Shown here piece by piece: positions 1-6,065 of a stretch of DNA of 17,151 bases. The position numbers and the translations under genes are program-made. Each line of letters opens with the position of its first letter. The first letter of the stretch is position 1. This stretch comes from Bacteroidales bacterium (lineage in GTDB: Bacteria > Bacteroidota > Bacteroidia > Bacteroidales > VadinHA17): the NCBI GenBank assembly GCA_025455505.1, contig JALOMK010000008.1:1-17151 (forward strand). The letters are read 5' to 3'. The notes beneath the pieces were generated by a model that was given only the letters and a program-made list of their open reading frames with translations, was not told the DNA's origin and did not search any database.

Positions 1-174
1 GATTCGCTCCTGCTCGCGGTGACCCTTGCCATGGTCATGGTCACCTTCTCGAGTTTCAGGACCGCGGTCGTCCATGGGGCTGTTTATCAGATTCTGTTTG
101 CGGCCTGTCTGGAGATGATGTTGACTGAACCCCGCGGGGATGACGACCATTTCAACAAGGAGATCGGCCTTTAA
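1..174 (+). pseudogene. C-terminal fragment of a ChaA-type Ca2+/H+ antiporter
   Basis: Plus-strand frame open from base 1 to a TAA at 172-174. Residues 1-35 read DSLLLAVTLAMVMVTFSS, then FRTAVVHGAVYQILFAA, which resembles the last transmembrane helices of ChaA/y4hA-type cation:proton antiporters (E. coli ChaA ends with a TFSTGRTNVLNG...HLALFAAYL-like stretch). In the family the protein stops about 8-10 residues after FAA. Here the reading continues as CLEMMLTEPRGDDDHFN, which looks like the antisense of the AsmA-like gene. Codon third positions in 1-105 are strongly G/C and local GC (about 55-58%) is above that at 181-240 (about 47%), which supports real coding on this strand and a different origin. 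The junction lies within about 105-150. It may be a real rearrangement or an assembly chimera at a contig end. The family resemblance is from memory, not a search. Confidence 0.5.
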
Positions 175-681
175 GTTGGTATAGCTGGCAAGCATTCCGC
201 TGAGATGTATCCTTTCAAGATCGAGCCTGAAGTCATCTTCCTCCTGGTTCCCTTTCTCTTCGGCAATTTCGTAATTGACCTTTCCGGCCCTGTCGGCCAG
301 GAGAATGACTTTCCCTGATTTAGCGCCAATGCGTTCTATCCTGTAGTTTCCGGTAAGCACATTTCGCAGCCTGAACTCAACACTTACTGATGGAGCTGCA
401 AGGAGCGTGTCTGTAGTTCCGGGGTCAAAGGCACTCCGGTCGAATTTCTGCGATGAATGCACAAGAACATTCCTGAGTTCAAGAGAAGCCAGGGGAAACC
501 TCCTCAGGAAGGAAAGACGGTAGGAACCTGCTTCGAGCTTAGTTGAAATATTACGGTTAAGGGAATTGATCACTACTTCTGCAACTTTCTCCTGCATCAC
601 CTGCGAAACAATGAAGAGAAGAAGCACTAAGCCTCCACAAACCAGCCCTGCAAATTTAAGCACACTCAGGATCCTCTTCAT
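1..681 (-). CDS. AsmA-like protein, N-terminal part; distal end doubtful
   Basis: Open frame from an ATG at 679-681 to the window edge, 227 codons with no stop. Residues 1-30 form an N-terminal membrane anchor, followed by a stretch containing SFLRRFPLASLELRNV, which is the pattern of Bacteroidota AsmA-family envelope proteins (usually 800 residues or more, one N-terminal TM and a long periplasmic beta-rich body involved in outer-membrane lipid homeostasis). The start lies 16 nt after the stop of the peptidase E gene, so it is probably the third gene of that operon. The AsmA-like character holds to about residue 178 (position ~150). Beyond it the translation becomes rich in H, Q, R, G and E and no longer looks like this family, while the opposite strand reads as a different protein (see 1-174 plus). 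The true gene is therefore either truncated here or joined to foreign sequence. The N-terminal assignment is fairly sure; the end is not. Confidence 0.65.
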   Translation of the reverse strand, partial: MKRILSVLKFAGLVCGGLVLLLFIVSQVMQEKVAEVVINSLNRNISTKLEAGSYRLSFLRRFPLASLELRNVLVHSSQKFDRSAFDPGTTDTLLAAPSVSVEFRLRNVLTGNYRIERIGAKSGKVILLADRAGKVNYEIAEEKGNQEEDDFRLDLERIHLSGMLASYTNLKADLLVEMVVIPAGFSQHHLQTGRKQNLINSPMDDRGPETREGDHDHGKGHREQERI

Positions 682-697
682 ATTAAATAACGTTCAA

Positions 698-1405
698 TTA
701 TTTAAGCAAAAACGAAAGATCATCTGAAGCAGAACATTCAAGCGGGGGATTGCCTTTCCTGAATATCCTCAGGTTTCTCGGACCGACGAGTGAAAGCCTG
801 CCTCCGTCGAGAATCAGCATTGTCCCCTCCCTCAACCCGGCAACGTAAAGGTCCGGGTTCATTTCGATGAATTCCTCTATCCTCTGTTCCCTTGTTTCCC
901 CGGCATGTCCTTCAGGATTGGCATCGAGATAATGCGGATTAATCTGAAACGGGATGAGTCCGAAAGCCTCAAAGGAGTCGGGTTGTACAACAGCCATGTC
1001 ATTTGTTGTCCTGATAGTGGGGCATGCCATGTTTGAACCGGCGCTCCAGCCTATGTACGGAGTTCCGGAAAGGACCCTGTTCTTCACGGGCTCTATTAGT
1101 TTAAGATCGCGAACCGTCCTTAGCAGTTTCCATGTATTTCCTCCTCCAACGACAATTGCCTCGGCATTTTGCACTGCCTCAACAGGATCAGGGAGGCGGT
1201 GAATTGAAACAATGTCATGTCCCACCTGCCTGAAACGCTCCCTGACTTTTTCCTCGTAAATGTCATATGAAAAAGTTACGGCAGCATATGGAATGAAAAG
1301 GGTTTTTACTGGCGCATTTCCCAGGAAGTCACGGATATTGTATTTAGGATAATCAAGGTATGGTTCACCTGGATTTGTTGAATTGCTTATCAGTAGTAAT
1401 CTCAT
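698..1405 (-). CDS. pepE: Peptidase E (alpha-aspartyl dipeptidase, family S51)
   Basis: 235 residues, the usual length for cytoplasmic peptidase E, which hydrolyses dipeptides with N-terminal aspartate. The family signatures are in order: VVGGGNTWKLL at about 85-95, the nucleophile elbow GWSAGSN with Ser121, INPHYLD with His158, and LREGT with Glu193, giving a complete Ser-His-Glu triad. No signal peptide is visible. The start ATG (1403-1405) overlaps the end of the upstream E1-like gene by 41 nt, so the two are co-transcribed and probably translationally coupled; an AsmA-like gene follows 16 nt downstream. The biological reason for pairing with an E1-like adenylating enzyme is not evident from the sequence. 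Confidence 0.92.
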   Translation of the reverse strand: MRLLLISNSTNPGEPYLDYPKYNIRDFLGNAPVKTLFIPYAAVTFSYDIYEEKVRERFRQVGHDIVSIHRLPDPVEAVQNAEAIVVGGGNTWKLLRTVRDLKLIEPVKNRVLSGTPYIGWSAGSNMACPTIRTTNDMAVVQPDSFEAFGLIPFQINPHYLDANPEGHAGETREQRIEEFIEMNPDLYVAGLREGTMLILDGGRLSLVGPRNLRIFRKGNPPLECSASDDLSFLLK

Positions 1406-2141
1406 TGTGAGTTTTTAATTTATAAGTGATGAAAGTATTGTCATGAATATTGAAAACGAGAATCATGCCCGAGAGAACAGACCCGGTGCCCGTGATTATT
1501 TTTATAGCTTCATTGGCCATTATTGTCCCTGTTATCCCTGGAAGAACGCCGAAAAGACCTGTTTCCCCGGGAGAAGGGTTTCTGCTTGACCCTCGGTCCT
1601 TTTGAGGATTATAGTCCCTGTAGCCGGGCCCGCCCTTGTAATTGAAAACAGACACTGATCCCTCGGACCTGTAAATTGATCCATGCACCATTGGTTTTCC
1701 TGAGGCGGAGCAGGCATCATCTATTGCATAGCGGGCTTCAAAATTGTCGGTTGCATCAACAATTATGTCAAAGCTGCTGCATATGCGACCTGAATTGGAG
1801 GAGTCCAGTCTGATATTGAATACTTCTATCTTGCTCAGGAGAGCTATCTCTTCGAGTCTTTGCTTTGCAATCACTGATTTTAGCTTGCCCAGGTCGGAGC
1901 TGCCGTAAAGGATCTGCCTCTGCAGGTTAGTTTCATCCACCGTGTCAAACTCCACGATGCCTATCCTTCCGGTTCCGGCGGCGGTAAGATATTGGAGTAC
2001 AGGGCATCCAAGCCCGCCGGCTCCAACGACAAGAACTGAAGAATTCCGGATCTTCTCCTGACCCTCAATGCCGATTCCCGGAAGCATTATCTGTCTTCCG
2101 TATCTTCTGCGCTCCCGCTGTGACAGGTAAGGTGATTCCAT
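1365..2141 (-). CDS. E1-like ThiF/MoeB/HesA-family adenylyltransferase lacking the family cysteines
   Basis: 258 residues with the full adenylating core of ThiF/MoeB proteins. An N-terminal RRYGRQIMLPGIG motif (about 12-24) is followed by the nucleotide-binding GAGGLG at 40-45, D66 and the NLQRQ motif at 72-76 with Arg75, Lys88 after a conserved glycine, and DATDNF at 129-134 with Asp132. The family adenylates the C-terminal Gly-Gly of a sulfur carrier (MoaD or ThiS). The zinc-binding CxxC pairs and the ThiF-type cysteine expected around 172-195 and near the C-terminus are missing: the family's CYRC reads GYRD (172-175), SCAEAG reads SPGETG (190-195), and the tail has no CxxC. There is no rhodanese domain and no ThiS/MoaD gene in the window. 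It is the first gene of an operon with pepE. The enzyme class is clear, but the substrate is not predictable and the protein may not be a sulfur-carrier activator. Confidence 0.85.
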   Translation of the reverse strand: MESPYLSQRERRRYGRQIMLPGIGIEGQEKIRNSSVLVVGAGGLGCPVLQYLTAAGTGRIGIVEFDTVDETNLQRQILYGSSDLGKLKSVIAKQRLEEIALLSKIEVFNIRLDSSNSGRICSSFDIIVDATDNFEARYAIDDACSASGKPMVHGSIYRSEGSVSVFNYKGGPGYRDYNPQKDRGSSRNPSPGETGLFGVLPGITGTIMANEAIKIITGTGSVLSGMILVFNIHDNTFITYKLKTHNEITTDKQFNKSR

Positions 2142-2163
2142 TGCAACCGGATATGACCAGCTG

Positions 2164-2171
2164 CAAATATA
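2164..2171 (-). promoter_or_regulatory. Candidate Bacteroidota -7 element for the E1-like/pepE operon
   Basis: The minus strand reads TATATTTG, an exact match to the TAnnTTTG -7 consensus of Bacteroidota, 22 nt upstream of the E1-like ATG. No clear TTTG -33 element is seen about 20 nt further upstream, so only half of the promoter is supported. Confidence 0.4.
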
Positions 2172-2227
2172 CTTTTTTTATTCAGTAGCGACGTCTTCGT
2201 TGCTATCCTGCGGGTTGGAATTATTGC

Positions 2228-3367
2228 TCAGGGAAGAGGTCTTTCGCTCCTCACAGGAGCGTTCACTTTCAGAAGGCGTGAGCTGAAGTATACTGAACTG
2301 ACATCCCCGGTCTCGTTTGTATTCCTGCTGATTGCCATTTCCCAGCCCAGCAGCTTGTTAATTCCGCTTACCCCGGCTTCGGCGATCTCATATGCTTTAA
2401 GAGGGCTTTCTTCAGGAGTCTCCTCTTTCAGGATTTTCTCCCTGAAATTCCTGGCAATAAAGCGGCCTATTGTACTGCGGTCTTCGTCCTGGTTGTAATC
2501 CGGGATTTCGATCCTTGAAACTGCAAGTGCTGCATGCATTTGCTGTCCGCTTATCCCGATCCTGTTTTCAAGGTTTATGCGCCGGGGAAAGGCTCCTGCC
2601 GGGGTTTCACGCATTGAGCCGACTTCAGGAATTGTAACATTTGTTACATCCCGGGTTCTGAAATCTGCTTCTCCTGAAGCAGACCGTGTATCATACGTGT
2701 TTACACTGCCTTCGGAGACTGATTCCTTTTCTCCCTCCTTTACTGGATCAGCCATTGTTAATTGTTTTTCTGCCTTGGGGCTGGTTGCAGCTATTTCTGA
2801 CACGTTTTCCGGTGACTTAATGCCGTTGGCAGCTGCTATTTCTGAAGGGGAAGATGGAGATGGCTCATTTACAAGGATAAGCCTGTAAAGCGAAAAAAGA
2901 AGAAGAAGCGATGCGGCAGCCCCCATGATTTTATAGGCAAGGCTCAGGGTCCGGGTCCTGCCTTCAGGGTGTTTAAGCCTGTGTTTCCCGGGGAAAACCA
3001 TTTTACCAGGTTTCAGCCTTGTTTTAATAATGAGTTCATAGCTGATCCTCCTCGCAGGGTCAGTTGCCAGCAGTTCATTCAGCTCTGCCTCTCCATCCGG
3101 GGTGATATCATTTTCAAGTTTTGAGACTGCAAGGAGATCGAACTGGTCGGAAGAAATCTGTGAAAGGTCCTTTTTTAGTGAGGACTTGGAGGGGAAAGTG
3201 GAAAAATTATCGGACAGGAGGCTGAAAAGACCAAGATCGGCATATTCCTCCCTGAGGTCAGGGTTTTCATCAAGAAATTCCTGCAAAACAAAATACTGGT
3301 CTCTTGTAAGATTACCGTCCTCAAGGTCGATAAGCCAGATCTGGTAGTTATTCCTGTCGATCTTCAT
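2228..3367 (-). CDS. Anti-sigma-factor-like single-pass membrane protein
   Basis: 379 residues, not recognised as a named family. The N-terminus (about 1-45: NYQIWLIDLEDGNLT...QEFLDENPDLREEYADL) resembles the short acidic helical segment that opens many Bacteroidota anti-sigma factors. A single transmembrane helix lies at about 146-166, followed by a Ser/Pro/Glu-rich linker (about 167-250) and a C-terminal domain (about 295-379) predicted to be periplasmic. The topology is N-in, C-out. Its ATG lies 2 nt after the stop of an ECF sigma factor gene, the usual arrangement of a sigma factor with its membrane anti-sigma. The inferred role is to hold the sigma factor at the membrane until an envelope signal acts on the C-terminal domain. 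It is not a recognisable FecR-type protein and no TonB receptor is adjacent. The function is inferred mainly from topology and gene order. Confidence 0.65.
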   Translation of the reverse strand: MKIDRNNYQIWLIDLEDGNLTRDQYFVLQEFLDENPDLREEYADLGLFSLLSDNFSTFPSKSSLKKDLSQISSDQFDLLAVSKLENDITPDGEAELNELLATDPARRISYELIIKTRLKPGKMVFPGKHRLKHPEGRTRTLSLAYKIMGAAASLLLLFSLYRLILVNEPSPSSPSEIAAANGIKSPENVSEIAATSPKAEKQLTMADPVKEGEKESVSEGSVNTYDTRSASGEADFRTRDVTNVTIPEVGSMRETPAGAFPRRINLENRIGISGQQMHAALAVSRIEIPDYNQDEDRSTIGRFIARNFREKILKEETPEESPLKAYEIAEAGVSGINKLLGWEMAISRNTNETGDVSSVYFSSRLLKVNAPVRSERPLP

Positions 3368-3369
3368 TG

Positions 3370-3855
3370 TTAAATTACAGTTTCAATTTTACCGATATAG
3401 CTTTTCAGTGCAATCCGTCCCCTGTAGATGTTTATTTTAACCTGTGCTTCGCTCTGGCCTGTAATTTCCCCTATTTCCTTGTAACTGTATCCCTCGTAAT
3501 CGCGCAGAAGCACTGATGATCGCTGAATATCGGGCAATCTTGAGAGTGCCTGGTGCAGTATTTCGTTGAGGTCGCTGTACTTGTCCTCATGAGTTTGGCC
3601 CGGCAAAGTGTCCCAGCCTGTGAATGAGATCCTGTTTTCCTTCCGGATTATGTCGATCATCCTGTTGTAGGCGCATGTGAAAAGCCAGGACTTTGCTACC
3701 CTGAATTCAATTCCGGCAACATTTCTCCATAGTTTCTCATAGCTGTCCTGTACGATGTCTTTTGCCTTTTCATCGTCCCTTATATCGGCCCTGATGAAAC
3801 GGTAAACCGCATCGGCAAACTCCTCAACAGCCTTGTTGTATTCCGCTACTGTCAT
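3370..3855 (-). CDS. RNA polymerase ECF-type sigma factor (sigma-70 family)
   Basis: 161 residues, the normal size of an ECF sigma factor. Region 2 spans about 12-75, with DIVQDSYEKLWRN (33-45) in the core-binding helix and SWLFTCAYNRMIDIIRKENR (56-75) as the -10-recognition segment. Region 4 spans about 98-154, with LPDIQRSSVLLRDYEGYSYK (107-126) leading into a helix-turn-helix, EIGEITGQSEAQVKINIYRG. It directs RNA polymerase to a specific regulon, probably under the control of the membrane protein encoded 2 nt downstream. A short perfect palindrome and a TTTG element lie 30-45 nt upstream of the start and could be part of its own promoter. The assignment is secure; the signal and regulon are unknown. 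Confidence 0.93.
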   Translation of the reverse strand: MTVAEYNKAVEEFADAVYRFIRADIRDDEKAKDIVQDSYEKLWRNVAGIEFRVAKSWLFTCAYNRMIDIIRKENRISFTGWDTLPGQTHEDKYSDLNEILHQALSRLPDIQRSSVLLRDYEGYSYKEIGEITGQSEAQVKINIYRGRIALKSYIGKIETVI

Positions 3856-3866
3856 ATTTTGTTTTG

Positions 3867-3898
3867 CAAAGTAAAGACGGTTAAACTATCAAATAGTT
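3867..3898 (-). promoter_or_regulatory. Possible promoter/operator of the sigma/anti-sigma operon
   Basis: A perfect 6-bp inverted repeat AACTAT-CAA-ATAGTT occupies 3884-3898. On the minus strand its centre contains TTTG (3893-3890), followed 16 nt later by TACTTTG (3873-3867), a one-base-short version of TAnnTTTG, 11 nt before the sigma factor ATG. The spacing is shorter than usual, so this is a weak candidate. Confidence 0.3.
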
Positions 3899-3946
3899 AC
3901 AGGAAGGATCTTTTTTTCCAAGGCTTTAAGCGGTTAACGGGCATGA

Positions 3947-3998
3947 GCCGGATTTTTTCCCCGGGGGATCAGTTGTCAAATAAAAAATTCAATCCGGC
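3947..3998. repeat. Long stem-loop, perfect 8-bp arms
   Basis: GCCGGATT at 3947-3954 is exactly complementary to AATCCGGC at 3991-3998, with 36 nt between. A T-run follows the left arm and an A-run precedes the right arm, so the stem could continue after a small bulge. The loop contains CCCCGGGGG (3959-3967). It sits in the non-coding region between the divergent sigma operon and the small ORF at 4047. It could be an attenuator-like or structured leader element; no family is recognised. The remainder of 3899-4046 shows no gene. Confidence 0.4.
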
Positions 3999-4046
3999 GG
4001 AACAAAAGCCGTTCATGTCTGTTTATTAAGGATATAATAAGAAAAG

Positions 4047-4124
4047 ATGATCACATTGACAATACTTGTACTAGCTCTTGCCGCCAGGCGTATTGCAGCA
4101 TTGGTGCTTACACTGATAAAATAA
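4047..4124 (+). CDS. Putative 25-residue hydrophobic small protein
   Basis: Small ORF from ATG 4047 to TAA 4122-4124. The product starts MITLTILVLALAARRIAALV, then LTLIK; it is almost entirely hydrophobic with a central Arg-Arg, compatible with a single short membrane helix or an amphipathic peptide. A purine-rich stretch (AAGAAAAG) precedes the ATG. The stop lies 4 nt before the ATG of the frameshifted cupin-like gene, in the manner of a leader or upstream cistron. No family is recognised. It is short enough to have arisen by chance, hence the low confidence. Confidence 0.3.
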   Translation: MITLTILVLALAARRIAALVLTLIK

Positions 4125-4128
4125 GGTT

Positions 4129-4451
4129 ATGAGGCTGAATTTAATGAGGTTGTTCTTTATGGCAGGCATTTTCGTTTTTGCAATTACTTCATCTGCGCGG
4201 AAGCAGGAGCCTGTTGTTTTAAAAGCTGCAGACAGCCGTTTCGGGGTCCGACGCCTTTCAAGGTTGTAAACACAAACGATCTAAAGTTGTCCTCACGCGA
4301 CACGCGCGGGGAATTTTTGTTCAGTCTGCTCTGCAGAAATGACAGGATAAAGCTTGAAAAGGGAGACATTGTTTTTGTTCCTCGAGGTCTGCCTCGCGAA
4401 TGGGAACGCAGTGCAAAAGCAGGATGGATGCTCATCCTGATGCAGCCATAA
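4129..4451 (+). pseudogene. Small exported cupin-like protein, frameshifted
   Basis: The frame from ATG 4129 codes for an N-terminal signal-like segment (MRLFFMAGIFVFAITSSA) and then QEPVVLKAADSRF before a stop at 4267-4269. A different frame then continues with clear coding character to TAA 4449-4451, containing GEFLFSLLCR, DRIKLEKGDIVFVPRGLPRE and WMLILMQP, the pattern of the last strands of a small cupin barrel. Adding one G to the GGGG run at 4243-4246 joins the frames into a 107-residue protein. The usual metal-ligand histidine region of cupins is not evident, so it would be an atypical or shortened cupin. The break could be a real pseudogene, a phase-variable tract or a sequencing or assembly error. 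It is transcribed divergently from the sigma factor operon. Confidence 0.6.
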
Positions 4452-4474
4452 GATTAGATTGACCCGGCTAAACG

Positions 4475-5890
4475 TTATTTCGGCTGGTATACCCTTATCC
4501 AGTCAACTTCAAGCGATGTAACCGATCCGACTGCCTTTTCAAGTCCTCCGGAGAAGATTACATACATTGGCTCCTGAGGAACATCGCTTGTCTGCCTGAA
4601 TACCTCGGTGTTGTTTATTTTCCAGACAAGCGAACCGGAAGTCCATTCGAGGGTATAGATGAAAAAATCGTTCGCATATCTCGATCCGAGGGCTGTCATG
4701 GCCCTGGCGCCTTTTGATGAGAAATAATCAAACCATACCTTTCCCTGTCCTGTCCTGCAAACATCGATATGCGGAGTAATCCTGTCAGAAAGCATCCAGA
4801 AGCCGTGCTTTGCGTGGGGGTCGCCAAGTTTTACCTTGGCTGAAAATATGCCGTATTTCTGCCTGAAGCTGCTTCCTGAGTTAATAAGACCCGAGGTATA
4901 GCTGAATTCCTTCATGTAGAATCCCTTATCGGCCGACCATGCCTTGCCTTGTTGTTTCTGTGGCTTTGTTATTATCCTGAGAACGCTGTTGCGCACTTCA
5001 AAGTTATCCTTTGTATATGCCTGCAGGTCGGTGTCAACAGAATAGTTATCCTTCAGAAGCTTTTCGCCCCAGTAGTAGTTCGTTATCCATTTTGATGAGT
5101 CGAGCCTGTCGCCTTCGAATTCATCATGGAAGGTGAGGGTCCTGGTTTTGAGGATATTGAACTTGTCGGAGTCTTTTGTTTTGAAGTACCATACAATATC
5201 ATCACTCTTCTTAAGCGCCTGGAACTCCTGCTCTTCCCTGAACATTTCAGACTTTTCATAACGCTTGCTGTCGAGAAGGTAGGTCTTCCTGTTCCTGAAT
5301 TCGTCAGTTGCAAGGTATTCCTTCAATTCATTATATCTTGTCAGCCGTGCCGATTTTTCAGTGGCCAGGTAATTTGCAAGCTCCTTTGAGGACTTGAATT
5401 TATAGAAGCCTTTTATGTCGGGACTGCTTTTAAGATTCTTGTATTCGATAAGCTTCTTGTATTCTTCGCTTTCCCTGAAATGCTTTTTGTCTGCTTTTTT
5501 CTTCGCCTTGAAGTCGGTGGCTGAGATGAATTTCTCAAGGGCTTCGAAATTCCTGATTTTCTCAGAGCTTTCGAACTGTCTGAAACTTTTCAGGTCGGGT
5601 CCTGAAAGGGTTTTGAAATAGAGGACGAGGTCCCTGGCCTTCTGAAGCGACAGAAACTCCTTTTCTTTTGAATACTCCTGCGATTCCTTGTATTTAAGGG
5701 AAATTATCTCTTTTTTCTTCTGGATAAATCCGCCGGATTCAACAATATCCTTGAGCTTGGTGAATTTTGCAAGCTTTTCGGAGGAAGCCAGCTGCTGAAG
5801 TTTTTCGAATTCACTTATAAGTGCTTTTTCTGTTTGTTCAATTTTGGATGTTGAAGGGATAAGTCCCAGCATGAACTTGAGGCTTGCCAT
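4475..5890 (-). CDS. Triple-helical-repeat protein with a GH16-like domain that lacks the catalytic glutamates
   Basis: 471 residues. The N-terminal half holds three charged helical repeats of about 72 residues (about 37-108, 109-180, 181-250), aligned on SSEKLAKF, SSEKIRNF and SARLTRY and on KYKESQEYSKEKEF, HFRESEEYKKLIEY and RYEKSEMFREEQEF; each ends near a YFK/FYKF motif. The C-terminal half (about 251-471) has the glycoside hydrolase family 16 (laminarinase/agarase-type jelly-roll) pattern: FHDEFEGDRLDSSKW, NSVLRIITKP, YGIFSAKVKL, HGFWML and a final VDWIRVYQP. The family's catalytic E-[IL]-D-x-x-E motif reads H374-I-D376-V-C-R379, so both catalytic glutamates are replaced and only the central Asp remains. 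No clear signal peptide is visible (MASLKFMLGLIPSTS), which is unusual for a GH16 protein. It probably binds rather than cleaves a ligand. It is divergent from the TetR gene. Confidence 0.75.
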   Translation of the reverse strand: MASLKFMLGLIPSTSKIEQTEKALISEFEKLQQLASSEKLAKFTKLKDIVESGGFIQKKKEIISLKYKESQEYSKEKEFLSLQKARDLVLYFKTLSGPDLKSFRQFESSEKIRNFEALEKFISATDFKAKKKADKKHFRESEEYKKLIEYKNLKSSPDIKGFYKFKSSKELANYLATEKSARLTRYNELKEYLATDEFRNRKTYLLDSKRYEKSEMFREEQEFQALKKSDDIVWYFKTKDSDKFNILKTRTLTFHDEFEGDRLDSSKWITNYYWGEKLLKDNYSVDTDLQAYTKDNFEVRNSVLRIITKPQKQQGKAWSADKGFYMKEFSYTSGLINSGSSFRQKYGIFSAKVKLGDPHAKHGFWMLSDRITPHIDVCRTGQGKVWFDYFSSKGARAMTALGSRYANDFFIYTLEWTSGSLVWKINNTEVFRQTSDVPQEPMYVIFSGGLEKAVGSVTSLEVDWIRVYQPK

Positions 5891-6011
5891 TAGAAAAATG
5901 TTTTAGGTTCAACAGGTTAAAGATAAATATTCTTTTCACATAAACAGTAGAACGGACAATTAACAAATTTATTCTGCCTGTCATTGAAATAGGGGCTGAA
6001 AGAAAAAAAAA

Positions 6012-6043
6012 TTTGCATTTTAAAAATTCTTGATTTAACTTTG
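6012..6043 (+). promoter_or_regulatory. Bacteroidota-type promoter of the tetR operon
   Basis: TTTG at 6012-6015 and TAACTTTG at 6036-6043 match the -33 (TTTG) and -7 (TAnnTTTG) consensus of Bacteroidota, separated by 20 nt. An A-rich run (6002-6011) lies immediately upstream. The -7 element is 22 nt before the TetR ATG. The rest of the divergent gap 5891-6065 is AT-rich with no other clear element; a near-match TATCTTTA to the -7 consensus lies on the minus strand toward the GH16-like gene. Confidence 0.65.
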
Positions 6044-6060
6044 ACCAACCGTTCAGTCAA
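6041..6060. promoter_or_regulatory. Probable TetR operator overlapping the -7 element
   Basis: A 20-bp imperfect palindrome with perfect outer arms, TTGAC and GTCAA, and a symmetric A-n-C-G-n-T core (14 of 20 positions self-complementary), typical in size and shape of TetR/AcrR operators. It shares TTG with the -7 promoter element and ends 5 nt before the TetR ATG. Binding there would block transcription of the tetR-lolA-ABC operon, so autorepression is inferred. Confidence 0.55.
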
Positions 6061-6065
6061 CAAAC

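Noticed and set aside
3959..3967. CCCCGGGGG as an intrinsic terminator
   Set aside because: The palindrome leaves no loop and has no following T-run on the plus strand; it is treated as the core of the larger stem-loop.
4184..4435. Minus-strand 83-codon open frame
   Set aside because: It is antisense to the two-frame cupin-like gene, whose plus-strand translation has signal peptide and cupin-strand patterns; the minus translation has no recognisable features.
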